Source: Mycobacterium sp. ENV421 (GTDB lineage: Bacteria; Actinomycetota; Actinomycetes; Mycobacteriales; Mycobacteriaceae). From it: 64,000 bases of DNA. A model generated the notes under the pieces. The model was given only the letters and a program-made list of their open reading frames with translations, had not been told where the DNA came from and made no database searches. Positions within the stretch are counted from its first letter, which is position 1. Every line of letters starts with the position of its first letter. Both the position numbers and the translations under genes were made by a program. Location of the stretch: NCBI RefSeq assembly GCF_002887815.1, contig NZ_PDHO01000003.1, positions 248,001 to 312,000 on the forward strand, in the 5' to 3' direction. Below are positions 26,041 to 40,365 of this stretch, one piece after another.

Positions 26041-26782
26041 CCTGTAGCACCGCCGCGGCGGCGCGTGCAAGCGCGCCCGCGCTCGGGTAGCGCGCCTCCG
26101 GGTTCTTCGCCATCGCCGTGGCAATGACGTCGTCCATCGCCACCGGCAACCACGGTGCCAACTCGGTGACGCGGGGCGGCTCGCGGTACAGGTGCGCGTG
26201 CACCACCTGGTCCTTCGATTCGGCGTCGAAGAACGGCGGCTTGCCGGTCAGCAGCCGAAACAGTGAGCAGCCCAACGAATACACGTCGGCCCGTCCGTCG
26301 ACTTCGCTGCCCCGCAACATCTCCGGCGCCGCGTAGGCAGCGGACGTCAGTACCATGCCATCTGCGGCGAACGGCCGCGACCCGAAATCTGCCAGCAGCG
26401 CGCGGTCGTCGCCGTCCAGCAGGAAATTCGACGGCTTCACGTCACCGTGCACGACTCCCTGCGCGTGGGCGAAGTCCAGCCCGCGAGCGATGCCTGCGAT
26501 GATGTGCACCGCCCGTGCCGGCGACATTCGTCCGGCACGTAATTCGCGGTCCGCGTCCCCGCCTGCCGCGTACTGCATTGCCAGCCAGTGCTTTCCGTCC
26601 GGGGCCGTGCCGTGGTCGTACACCGGCACGATACTGGGATGGACCAGAGCCGGGGGTGCACCGGATGTGGAAACCTTGAGCGCGACGCGCTTGCCTGAAT
26701 CGTGCGCCAGGTAGACAGTGCCCGCACCGCCTGTGCCGAGCACGGATTCGACGACGTAGCCGCCGATACTAACGGGGTCCAC
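26030..26782 (-). CDS. Degenerate Hanks-type Ser/Thr protein kinase lacking the alpha-C region
   Basis: A 250-residue soluble kinase-fold protein. Present are the Gly-rich loop GTGGAG (16-21), VALK (Lys36), Asp114 in HGDVKPSN, Asn119, DFG (132-134), APE and the DVYSLG helix. Only about ten residues separate VALKV from HPSIVPVYD where kinases usually have 30-35, so the alpha-C helix with its conserved Glu appears missing, and the HRD arginine is Gly. There is no membrane span or PASTA domain. I chose GTG 26782 because the kinase similarity begins there; it overlaps the upstream ATPase gene by 14 bp, so the two are co-expressed. It may be a pseudokinase or a weak kinase for ESX-2 or the ATPase; this is inference. 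Confidence 0.8.
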   Translation of the reverse strand: MDPVSIGGYVVESVLGTGGAGTVYLAHDSGKRVALKVSTSGAPPALVHPSIVPVYDHGTAPDGKHWLAMQYAAGGDADRELRAGRMSPARAVHIIAGIARGLDFAHAQGVVHGDVKPSNFLLDGDDRALLADFGSRPFAADGMVLTSAAYAAPEMLRGSEVDGRADVYSLGCSLFRLLTGKPPFFDAESKDQVVHAHLYREPPRVTELAPWLPVAMDDVIATAMAKNPEARYPSAGALARAAAAVLQVKG

Positions 26783-27839
26783 GGGGCGGTATGGTCGCGA
26801 AGAATTGCGAAATGACCGCTGCCACTTCGACGAACGCCCGGCGGGTCGGCACCGACATCTCAGCGGTGCTGTTGATGACACCTCCCGGGCGCAGGCCCGG
26901 ATCGAAGGGCACCTCCACCACCGCCTGTCGCCTGGAGCGGAACTGGTCGGCCAGCACCCCGCGCGTCTTCTTGTCGGAGTGCCCGTCGGAATCATTGAGC
27001 ACGATCACCGAGCGCTGCATCAAGCCGGTCTTACCATGGGCGGCAAGCCATTCCATCGTCTGTGCGGCGGCTGACGCCCCGTCCGGCCAGGGCGAGGACA
27101 CCACGATCAGCGCGTCCATGTCGCGCATCGCCTCCTGGGTGACGGGGGCGTCCATCGTCGAACCGCAGTCGACGATGGAGATCGTGAAGTGCCGGTCGAG
27201 CCGCATGGTGGCCTCGCGGTAGATCGCCGGGTCCAGAATCCCGCGGCGACTGCCGTTTTCCCCGGCCAGCACGAACAATCCCGACGAGTTGCTGCCCATC
27301 CGGGTGAGCACCTCGGCGAACGAGCGCAGGTTCTTGTTCTTGGCCAGCTCCCAGTAGGAGCCGTCGGCGCGCGGGTCGATGCGGCTGCCGAGCCGGCCGA
27401 ACGCGGTGTCGGCGTCCACCGCCACCACCCGGTCCCCGCGGCGAAGCTCGGCCAGCACACACCCGACGCTGGCCGACACCGTCGTCTTGCCGACACCACC
27501 CTTGCCCAGCACGCCGATCTTGTAGTGGCCGCGCAACGGGGCGGCCACCATGGCCTCCATCGCGGCCTGACGCTGGTCCTCGCGCGACGGACCAGGGTTC
27601 ACCAGCCCGAACGTCGCGGCATGGACGCCGCGGCGCCAACCCCGGGTCGGCTTGGGCTTGGGCCGCCGGACCGGCGACGGCGTCGGAACCGCGGGATACG
27701 GCGCCCGCGGCATCGGCGGCATCGGTCGTATGGGGGGCGGGACCTCGATACGGGGCAGCCGCTCAGTGGGCGGGCCGCCGTACTCCGGCGGAGGCGGAGC
27801 CTGCCGGTATCGCTCGCGGTAATCATCGCGGTCGGTCAT
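26769..27839 (-). CDS. EspI/Rv3860-like MinD-family ATPase with proline-rich N terminus
   Basis: A 356-residue P-loop ATPase. Residues 1-65 are a Pro/Arg-rich disordered arm. The deviant Walker A GKGGVGKTT is at 112-120, followed by VVAVDADTAFG, the switch DCGSTMDAPV and VIVLNDSD. Its position divergent from gltB is that of M. tuberculosis Rv3860, and its architecture is that of EspI. It is a paralogue of the ESX-2 MinD-like gene at 18506: both share FDP/YDP...KGG or RPGG end motifs. ATG 27839 was chosen since sequence upstream is intergenic. It is in operon with the kinase-like gene, which starts before this gene's stop. A regulatory role at ESX is suggested by family, not shown. Confidence 0.88.
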   Translation of the reverse strand: MTDRDDYRERYRQAPPPPEYGGPPTERLPRIEVPPPIRPMPPMPRAPYPAVPTPSPVRRPKPKPTRGWRRGVHAATFGLVNPGPSREDQRQAAMEAMVAAPLRGHYKIGVLGKGGVGKTTVSASVGCVLAELRRGDRVVAVDADTAFGRLGSRIDPRADGSYWELAKNKNLRSFAEVLTRMGSNSSGLFVLAGENGSRRGILDPAIYREATMRLDRHFTISIVDCGSTMDAPVTQEAMRDMDALIVVSSPWPDGASAAAQTMEWLAAHGKTGLMQRSVIVLNDSDGHSDKKTRGVLADQFRSRRQAVVEVPFDPGLRPGGVINSTAEMSVPTRRAFVEVAAVISQFFATIPPRGPR

Positions 27840-28373
27840 CGTGTTCAGTATCGCTGGTCTCTCCGAGATCGACGTTTTGCCGGTCCTCACCCGGGCTTTT
27901 CCTGCGATTCGTCGGTTTGGACGAGGTAAAGCTAAGAATCCGACCAGAGTTTGCGCAAAGTCTCGGGCCGGACCGCTGTGTGGCGCGTGGTGCCGGTGAC
28001 GACGGCTGATGTGAGGTACACCGCAGCCGCCGGGTGGGCACCCTACGCCCTCAGCAAACAACCACCGCCACGGCGAACGGAGCTCCCCGTCGGTCCCCCG
28101 GTGCGCGAACCGGGCATCTGGCCATCAAAAGGGGTCGAGGACAACGGATTCCGCAGCCGAATGGCCCCGGCGATCACGTCTTCGATTCCCACAGCAGAGC
28201 AACCAAGTAAGCCTAGACTAAGTTGGCATGTCAGGCGGGGTTTGACATATCGTTTTACGACTTGTTGACACCACAGTGGAGCCCCGTTCAGTGACGCACG
28301 GAGGAATCCCTGGCGGGGCGCGGTGACGTCGACGAACCACCGCGCACAAAAGCTTGTGAAGGGTCAGGTGCGA
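27840..28373. promoter_or_regulatory. Divergent promoter region between the Rv3860-like ATPase and gltB
   Basis: About 530 bp without a supported gene. It should hold promoters for both directions. Two TTGACA hexamers occur at 28242-28247 and 28265-28270, close to gltB, but I could not pair either with a convincing -10. A GGAGGA-like sequence at 28300-28304 is 17 nt before an alternative GTG start of gltB at 28323. A weak iron-box-like sequence at 28203-28221 is listed separately. Confidence 0.6.
28203..28221. promoter_or_regulatory. Possible weak IdeR-like iron box upstream of gltB
   Basis: Read on the minus strand, the 19 bases match 13 of 19 positions of the IdeR consensus TTAGGTTAGGCTAACCTAA, keeping the central TAGGCT core. 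It lies about 150 bp before gltB. This is below the level I would call secure. Confidence 0.3.
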
Positions 28374-34407
<6,034 letters not shown>

Positions 34408-34573
34408 TCGATTCAAGGCCACACTGGTAACTCCAGTCCCATCAGAATCATCGGATTAATCGGCGGCGCGCCTCTTGCTGTTTGCGGTGTGATCTGTGTC
34501 TAATTGCTGGAGTGAGCGTTGCGGTAACGTGGGGCTCCGCCTGAGCTGAGATCCGACCACAGGAGTGATCCTT

Positions 34574-34714
34574 GTGTACCTCAACCCGATATCTCGTTCC
34601 CGGGTCGGGCGTATTGCCTGGTCCTTCTTCCGTCACCCAGTGAGAAGCCGCGAGTGGCCGGCCAAGCACGAGCGCTTGGTCACGGCCGACGAGCTCGTCC
34701 GCTTCGGTTTCTAG
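34574..34714 (+). CDS. 46-residue basic protein (hypothetical, short gene)
   Basis: GTG 34574 opens a 46-codon frame ending at TAG 34712-34714. A good AGGAG ribosome site begins at 34561, 8 bp before the start. The product, beginning VYLNPISRSRVG and ending DELVRFGF, is basic with a central aromatic and Arg-rich patch (IAWSFFRHPVRSREWP). It has no signal peptide or membrane span. It stands alone in the gap between gltD and the LLM gene. The well-placed ribosome site and clean sequence make it credible, but I recognise no family. Confidence 0.55.
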   Translation: MYLNPISRSRVGRIAWSFFRHPVRSREWPAKHERLVTADELVRFGF

Positions 34715-34775
34715 CAACTGATTCCGGCGGTAGTTGACGCAGGCGCAGCTTTGCCGGCCGTTACCAGGCTGTTAT

Positions 34776-35618
34776 CTAGAGCCCTGAATCCCGGATCGCT
34801 TCGGCCAGCGGCTCGAGCACGGCCGGATGGTGCGGCGGGGGCAGGTACACGATCGCCAGATCCAGACCCTCGGACCCCAGGGCCGCGGCCTCGTCGATCG
34901 CCTTGGCATAGTCGTGGTCCTCGCTGAGCCGGACGTGAGCGGAGGTCATGATCTCGCTCGGGTCGCGACCGATGTCGGCGCAGTGCGATGCCAGAACGTT
35001 GAGCTTGTGGGCGAATTCCTCGGGGGTACCGCCGGCGAAATTCCAGTGCTGGGCATATTTGGCGACGATGCGCAGTGTCCGCTTCTCGCCGCTGCCGCCG
35101 ATGCAGATCGGCGGGTGGGGCCGCTGCGGGCCTTTGGGCTCGTTGCGTGCGTTGCTGAGCTGGTAAAAGGCTCCGTCGAAGTCGGTGGTGTCCTGGCTGA
35201 GCAGTCCGATCAGCACCTGGCAGGCTTCCTCGAAGCGGTCCAGGCGCTCTTTGACGCTGCCCAGTTCGATGCCGTATGCGCCGGACTCTTCTTCGTTCCA
35301 GCCGGCGCCGATACCCAGTTCCAGGCGGCCGCCGGAGATGATGTCGACGGCGGACACCATGTTGGCCAGGACCGCGGGATGCCGGTAGTGGATGCCGCTG
35401 ACCAGGTTGCCGAGCCGTAGCCGGGTGGTGGCCTGGGCCAGCGCGGTCAGCGTCGTCCAGCCCTCCAGGCAGGGTCCGCTCGAGTCCGAGAAGATCGGAT
35501 AGAAGTGGTCGAAGGTCCAGCCGGAGTGGAAGACGTCGATGTCATCGGCGACCTGCCAGACCGCCAGCATGTCGGCCCACGTGGTGTTTTGGGGGGAGGT
35601 CTTGAAGGCGAATTGCAC
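34776..35618 (-). CDS. LLM-class F420-dependent oxidoreductase (TIGR03560-like)
   Basis: A 280-residue luciferase-like protein. Typical segments are HSGWTFDHFYPIF, TRLRLGNLVSGIHYRHP, GRLELGIGAGWNEEES and the C-terminal PPICIGGSGEKRTLRIVAKYAQHWNF. Members in mycobacteria use F420 to reduce or oxidise small molecules; the substrate is unknown. It reads on the minus strand, downstream of a small membrane-protein gene 37 bp away. It is a different subfamily from the LLM gene at 1960-3006. Confidence 0.87.
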   Translation of the reverse strand: MQFAFKTSPQNTTWADMLAVWQVADDIDVFHSGWTFDHFYPIFSDSSGPCLEGWTTLTALAQATTRLRLGNLVSGIHYRHPAVLANMVSAVDIISGGRLELGIGAGWNEEESGAYGIELGSVKERLDRFEEACQVLIGLLSQDTTDFDGAFYQLSNARNEPKGPQRPHPPICIGGSGEKRTLRIVAKYAQHWNFAGGTPEEFAHKLNVLASHCADIGRDPSEIMTSAHVRLSEDHDYAKAIDEAAALGSEGLDLAIVYLPPPHHPAVLEPLAEAIRDSGL

Positions 35619-35655
35619 TGTACCGAGCCTAGTCCGGTTCGCTGACCGGCACCTG

Positions 35656-35916
35656 TCAGGCGGCGTCTATTCGGAGCAGTTCACTGCGGCCGGCGGGCTC
35701 ACGGCGCAACGCCCTACCGAGCGCGTGAACGAGCAGCCACTGGCCGAGTCCGGCGACCACCAGCGGCCAGAGAGCGCCGGCAAGTAGGGCGGGACCGATG
35801 GTCACGGCAGGACTGGTCAGTTGGCTCCGGCGCGACCAGGCGGCAAACGCCATGGCACCACCCGCGACGAGAGTGGCTGCGCACACATACGCGACCACCC
35901 ACTGGAGAGCTGACAT
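35656..35916 (-). CDS. Small two-span membrane protein (hypothetical)
   Basis: An 86-residue protein with two hydrophobic segments (about 5-26 and 40-65), a short basic loop SRRSQ between them, and a basic C-terminal tail (RALRREPAGR). ATG 35916. It lies between the SulP transporter (23 bp away) and the LLM gene (37 bp), all on the minus strand, so it may share their transcript. In M. tuberculosis a small membrane gene (Rv3857c) lies next to gltD, but I cannot confirm orthology. Function unknown. Confidence 0.62.
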   Translation of the reverse strand: MSALQWVVAYVCAATLVAGGAMAFAAWSRRSQLTSPAVTIGPALLAGALWPLVVAGLGQWLLVHALGRALRREPAGRSELLRIDAA

Positions 35917-35939
35917 GGGCTTTTTGTACCCGAGAATTT

Positions 35940-37583
35940 TCAGGGATAAACCGGGCGGGCCACGTGGGAGCGGGCGTGGGCGATCGCGTCGTCGAGGGAG
36001 TCGATCAGGTGATTCTCGTGGCGCAGCGCGTCGACGATGCCGATGTTGGCCAGCAACGCCATGTGCTCGGGCCGCACTCCCTTGATGATGACGGTCACGC
36101 CCCGGGCCTCGAGGTCTTCGGCGATCTCGGCAAGGGTGTGCGCACCGGTGGCGTCCAGCATTCCCAGCTGGGACATGCGGATGATGACCACCGATACGTC
36201 GGGATGGTTGGTGATCGCGTTGGAGAGTCGTTCGGCGGCGCCGAAGAACATTGCGCCGTCCAATCGCAGCAGCGCGATGCGCTCGTCGCCGGGCTGAGGC
36301 GGGCCGGGCAGATCCTCACGGACCACGCTGCTGCGCCGCGCGACCGTCCGCAGCGCGAAGAACGCGGCGATCAGGATGCCGATTTCGACCGCCTCGATCA
36401 GATCGAAACACACCGTGACGACGGCGGTCAGGGTGAAGGCCAGCGCGTCCGAGCGGGTGGAGCCGACGATCTTGGCGACGGTGCTCAGCGAGATCATCCG
36501 AAACGACGTCACCATCAGCACACCGGCCAACGCGGACAACGGAATCGCCGCAACCGGGCCGGTGGCGAGATAGACGACGCCGAGCAACAGCAGCGAATGG
36601 ACGATCGCCGACAGCCGGGTGCGAGCGCCTGACCGCACGTTCACCGCGGTGCGGGCGATCGCGCCGGTGGCCGGCATGCCGCCGAACAGGCCGGACGCCA
36701 TCGAGGCCAGACCCTGACCGACGAGTTCGCGGTCCGGATCGTAGGGGCCGGTCGGCGACATGGTTGCCGCCACCCGCGCCGACAGCAGCGATTCGATGGC
36801 GGCGAGCGCGGCGATGGCCACCGCGGCGCCGAGCAGGGTGCGCAGCGCGGCGGGATCGGCGTGCGGCACCAGCGGCGCGGGCAGATGCGCGGGCAGGTTC
36901 CCGATCGCGCCCACCGGGAAGTGGAAGGCGACGACGAGCAGGGTGGCCACGACGACAGCTGTCAGCGATTCGGGAATCGCGCGGTGCACGCGCGGCAGGC
37001 CGACCATGACCGCGGCGACGAACGCCACGACGGCGAGAGTGCGCCATGCCGATGACCACTCGGCCTCGGCGACGACTGTCCAGGCGGCGACCAGCGTGCG
37101 TTGACCGCTGGGAGCCTCGACACCGAACGCCGCGGGCACCTGCTGCAGGAAGATGATCGCCGCGATGCCGAGCGTGAAGCCTTCGATCACCGGCCAGGGA
37201 ATGAACGTGACCGCGCGGCCCAGGCCGGTGATGCCTGCGGCCAGCACGATCACCCCCGCCAGGACCGTGACGAGCGCGACGCTGCCGATGCCGTGCTGCG
37301 CCACGATCGGCGCGAGTACCACCGCCATCGCTCCCGTCGGTCCCGACACCTGGACATGGGATCCGCCGAATATCGCGGCGACAACTCCCGCGATCACAGC
37401 CGTGATCAATCCGGCTGCCGCCCCGACACCCGAGCTGATGCCGAACGCCAACGCAAGCGGCAACGCCACCACACCCACCGTGATCCCGGCGAGGATGTCG
37501 CGACGCCAGGACCGGGGTAGGTCGGCGTAGTCACTGAGATGGGGAAGCAGCCGCGACAGCTGACCGGCGGCCTTGGTGATCAC
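35940..37583 (-). CDS. SulP-family anion transporter with STAS domain
   Basis: A 547-residue permease. A membrane domain of about 12-14 spans (residues 25-420) carries the SulP signatures VSGPTGAMAVVL and the repeat-turn GGMPATGAIARTAVNVRSGARTRLS. The C-terminal STAS domain (about 440-540) includes VVIIRMSQLGMLDATGA. SulP proteins move sulphate, bicarbonate or other anions; the substrate cannot be read from sequence here. GTG 37583 overlaps the stop of an ArsR-family gene, so transporter and regulator are one unit. Confidence 0.92.
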   Translation of the reverse strand: MITKAAGQLSRLLPHLSDYADLPRSWRRDILAGITVGVVALPLALAFGISSGVGAAAGLITAVIAGVVAAIFGGSHVQVSGPTGAMAVVLAPIVAQHGIGSVALVTVLAGVIVLAAGITGLGRAVTFIPWPVIEGFTLGIAAIIFLQQVPAAFGVEAPSGQRTLVAAWTVVAEAEWSSAWRTLAVVAFVAAVMVGLPRVHRAIPESLTAVVVATLLVVAFHFPVGAIGNLPAHLPAPLVPHADPAALRTLLGAAVAIAALAAIESLLSARVAATMSPTGPYDPDRELVGQGLASMASGLFGGMPATGAIARTAVNVRSGARTRLSAIVHSLLLLGVVYLATGPVAAIPLSALAGVLMVTSFRMISLSTVAKIVGSTRSDALAFTLTAVVTVCFDLIEAVEIGILIAAFFALRTVARRSSVVREDLPGPPQPGDERIALLRLDGAMFFGAAERLSNAITNHPDVSVVIIRMSQLGMLDATGAHTLAEIAEDLEARGVTVIIKGVRPEHMALLANIGIVDALRHENHLIDSLDDAIAHARSHVARPVYP

Positions 37584-37960
37584 TGCGGATTTCCCACCGG
37601 AGGCAACGAGTCGAAGGCCGAGAGCTGTTCGTGGCGGGCTTTGAGGGTGTCGGCGAGGAAGCCGCGCGCAGACACCAGCAGATCGCGGATCGACGGGTGG
37701 GCGAGCTCGTAGTGCACGGCGTTGCGGGTGCGCTCCGCCGACACCACGTGATGGCGTTTGAGGACAGCCAGGTGCTGCGACAGCAGCGTCGGTTCGATCT
37801 CGGTGGCCGCGAGAATCTCGCTGACCGGGGTCGGCCGGTCATTGGCCGACAAGATCTCCAGCACGCGAATACGCGCGGGGTGCGCCAGCGCCTTGAAGAG
37901 GTTGGCCTTGATCTCGTAGAGCGGGCGCTCGTCGCCGCCGGGAGAGTTGGTGGGCACCAT
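37580..37960 (-). CDS. ArsR-family transcriptional regulator, cysteine-free
   Basis: A 126-residue winged-helix repressor: the recognition region is PTLLSQHLAVLKRHHVVSAERTRNAVHYEL, preceded by KALAHPARIRVLEIL. The protein contains no cysteine, so the classical metal-thiol site (ELCVCDL) is absent and the inducer is unlikely to be bound that way. ATG 37960 was chosen as the start of the conserved part; an in-frame codon lies further upstream at 38002. It is translated with the SulP gene (GTGA overlap). Autoregulation from the 37961-38065 gap is likely. Confidence 0.88.
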   Translation of the reverse strand: MVPTNSPGGDERPLYEIKANLFKALAHPARIRVLEILSANDRPTPVSEILAATEIEPTLLSQHLAVLKRHHVVSAERTRNAVHYELAHPSIRDLLVSARGFLADTLKARHEQLSAFDSLPPVGNPQ

Positions 37961-37985
37961 GAGCCTCGACTTGATGACTTGATGG

Positions 37986-38003
37986 ATTGAACGAAATCTC
38001 AAT
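37986..38003. promoter_or_regulatory. Possible operator for the ArsR-SulP unit
   Basis: An imperfect palindrome ATTGA-N8-TCAAT lies in the 105-bp gap between the divergent ArsR and PHP-domain genes, and just beside it GACTTGAT occurs twice in tandem. Both are plausible binding sites for the adjacent repressor. Low certainty. Confidence 0.35.
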
Positions 38004-38065
38004 TAGCGTAGCGCGGATGCGCTCGGGCGCCAAAAGCCGCCACCCGCGCGGGGCACACTGGAGTC

Positions 38066-39136
38066 ATGGACCCGGTGGCCGCGCTACGCGAGATCGCGTA
38101 CTACAAGGACCGTGCGCGGGAAGACTCCCGGCGGGTGATGGCCTATCGCAAGGCCGCCGACATCGTCGAGGCGCTGGATGAGCAGACCCGCGACCGGCAC
38201 GGCCGGGCCAACAGCTGGCAGAGCCTGCCCGGCATCGGACCGAAGACGGCCAAGGTGATCGCGCAGGCGTGGGCCGGCCAGGAACCCGATGTACTGGTCG
38301 AGTTGCGCGGCTCGGCTGAGGACCTCGGCGGTGGCGACATCCGTGCGGCGCTGCGGGGCGATCTGCACCTGCATTCCAATTGGTCGGACGGGTCGGCGCC
38401 GATCCCCGAGATGATGGCCGCGGCGGCCGCGCTCGGCCACGAGTACTGCGTGCTGACCGACCATTCGCCGCGGCTGACCATCGCCAACGGGCTCTCGCCG
38501 GACCGGCTGCGCCATCAGCTCGACGTGATCGACGAGCTGCGAGAGAAGATGGCGCCGTTCCGGATCCTCACCGGCATCGAGGTCGACATCCTCGATGACG
38601 GGACGCTGGACCAGGAGCCCGAGTTGCTGGACCGCCTCGACGTCGTCGTCGCCAGCGTGCACTCGAAGCTGGCCATGGATGAACCGTCGATGACGAGGCG
38701 GATGGTTCGCGCCGTGACCAACTCGCGGGTCAACGTCCTCGGCCACTGCACGGGCCGGCTGGTCACCGGCAACCGCGGCTTGCGGCCGGAGTCGAAGTTC
38801 GACGCCGAGAAGGTGTTCGCCGCGTGCCGGGACAACAACACCGCGGTGGAGATCAACTCGCGGCCCGAGCGTCGCGACCCGCCGACCCGGCTGCTGAAAA
38901 TGGCGTTGGACATCGGCTGCGATTTCTCGATCGACACCGACGCCCACGCCCCGGGCCAGCTGGATTTCCTCGGCTATGGTGCGCAGCGCGCCGTCGACAG
39001 CGAGGTTCCGGTCGAACGGATCGTCAACACCTGGCCCGTCGAGAAGCTGTTGGCTTGGGCCGCAAGCCGATTGCCGGTCGTTGAGTTCGAGAATGACGCC
39101 GGGTGCGGCGATGCGCGATGGCACTCGGCGGGCTAA
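38066..39136 (+). CDS. PHP-domain metal-dependent phosphoesterase with HhH N terminus (PolX-like, Rv3856c type)
   Basis: A 356-residue protein. Residues 1-90 hold a helix-hairpin-helix segment (LPGIGPKTAKVIAQAW) as in DNA polymerase X; the rest is a PHP phosphoesterase domain with metal ligands in DLHLHSNWSDG, LTDHSP, GIEVDIL, ASVHSK, LGHCTGR and IDTDAHA. The polymerase domain itself is missing, so it is a stand-alone PHP enzyme that may act on DNA ends or small phosphates. ATG 38066. It diverges from the ArsR gene and its end overlaps the convergent dinB by 4 bp. A PHP-type protein lies in the same neighbourhood (Rv3856c) in M. tuberculosis. Confidence 0.88.
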   Translation: MDPVAALREIAYYKDRAREDSRRVMAYRKAADIVEALDEQTRDRHGRANSWQSLPGIGPKTAKVIAQAWAGQEPDVLVELRGSAEDLGGGDIRAALRGDLHLHSNWSDGSAPIPEMMAAAAALGHEYCVLTDHSPRLTIANGLSPDRLRHQLDVIDELREKMAPFRILTGIEVDILDDGTLDQEPELLDRLDVVVASVHSKLAMDEPSMTRRMVRAVTNSRVNVLGHCTGRLVTGNRGLRPESKFDAEKVFAACRDNNTAVEINSRPERRDPPTRLLKMALDIGCDFSIDTDAHAPGQLDFLGYGAQRAVDSEVPVERIVNTWPVEKLLAWAASRLPVVEFENDAGCGDARWHSAG

Positions 39137-40338
39137 TCCGGCAGGTGCGGCATCTCCAGATCCGGATCCCGCCCGACCAGGACACCGCGAGTGAGTACCG
39201 CATTGCCATACCGACGCCGGACACGGTCGACGGCCGCGTCGAGGTCCAGCGTCTCGGGGCGCCCGCCGTCGAGCGGAAGCTCCAGCTGCTGAGCGCCACC
39301 GGGGTCGATATTGCTGACGGCAAAGCCGATCAGCGTGATGCCGCGCTCGGCGATCAGCGGCGCGGCGGCAGCGACCAGGTCACGGGCAGCGGCCAGGATC
39401 GGTGCGGTGGACCCGGTGGCCCTGGCCATGGTGTGCGACCGCGTGATTCGGGTGAAGTCATCAAAACGCAAGCGCAGCACAACTGTTCGGCCGGTGCGCT
39501 GCGCGCAGCGCATCCGGCGGGTGATCCGGTCCACCAGGCCGATCACCACGGCGTCCAGCTCGCCAGGACTGATCCGGCGCCGGCCCAGCGCGCGCTGGGC
39601 GCCCACCGAGCGGCGACGCCGGCCGGTGTCGACCCGGCGCCGGTCGATGTTGCGCGACAACGAATACAGCTGCCTGCCCATCGCCGGCCCGACCATCGAC
39701 GCCAGCATCGACTCCCCGAGCTCGGCGACCTGGGCGACGGTCTCGATGCCGTACGCGTGCAACTTGTCGGCCGTCTTGGGTCCCACGCCCCACAGCCTGC
39801 GCACCGGCAGCGGGTGCAGGAAATCCAGCTCCCGCTCGGGTGGCACCAGCAGCAGCCCGTCCGGTTTCGCTTCCTGGCTGGCGACCTTGGCCAGGAACTT
39901 GGTGCGCGCGATACCCACCGTGATCGGTAGCCCGACCCGGTCGCGAACCTCGTCCCGCAGCCGCGCCCCGATCTGCACCGGGTCGCCGGCCAGCCGCTGC
40001 AGCCCGGCGACGTCGAGGAAGGCCTCGTCCACCGAGAGCGGTTCGACCAGCGGTGTGGTGTCGCGGAACACCGCGAAGACGTCGTCACTGGCCTGGCTGT
40101 AGGCAGACATCCGCGGCGGGACGACCACGGCTGCGGGGCGCAGCCGGCGGGCCTGGTGGCCGCCCATCGCGGTGCGCACCCCATATGCCTTGGCCTCATA
40201 GCTGGCGGCCAGCACGACGCCGCCGCCGACGATCACCGGACGACCGCGCAGCGTCGGGTCATCGCGCTGCTCGACGGAGGCGTAGAACGAGTCGAGATCA
40301 GCGTGCAGGATGGTCGCCCGGGCGCCGGACACGAGCAT
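39133..40338 (-). CDS. dinB: DNA polymerase IV (Y-family, DinB)
   Basis: A 401-residue translesion polymerase. Catalytic acidic residues lie in HADLDSFYASVE (Asp14 region, with Phe18/Tyr19 as the steric gate) and LSVDEAFLD. The HhH segment is LWGVGPKTADKL. Near the C terminus QLELPL matches the beta-clamp-binding motif, so it should work at the replication fork. An aromatic residue at the gate suggests deoxynucleotide selection, unlike the leucine-gated DinB2 type. ATG 40338. It follows the PonA gene by 27 bp on the same strand, an uncommon neighbour. No LexA-type box was seen directly upstream. Confidence 0.93.
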   Translation of the reverse strand: MLVSGARATILHADLDSFYASVEQRDDPTLRGRPVIVGGGVVLAASYEAKAYGVRTAMGGHQARRLRPAAVVVPPRMSAYSQASDDVFAVFRDTTPLVEPLSVDEAFLDVAGLQRLAGDPVQIGARLRDEVRDRVGLPITVGIARTKFLAKVASQEAKPDGLLLVPPERELDFLHPLPVRRLWGVGPKTADKLHAYGIETVAQVAELGESMLASMVGPAMGRQLYSLSRNIDRRRVDTGRRRRSVGAQRALGRRRISPGELDAVVIGLVDRITRRMRCAQRTGRTVVLRLRFDDFTRITRSHTMARATGSTAPILAAARDLVAAAAPLIAERGITLIGFAVSNIDPGGAQQLELPLDGGRPETLDLDAAVDRVRRRYGNAVLTRGVLVGRDPDLEMPHLPD

Positions 40339-40365
40339 ATGTTCGCATGCCGGTCCGACAATTGC

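Noticed and set aside
28323..28373. GTG 28323 as the start of gltB
   Set aside because: It would add 17 residues ahead of the standard N terminus. The GGAGG-like sequence is 17 nt from it, too far. It is not excluded.
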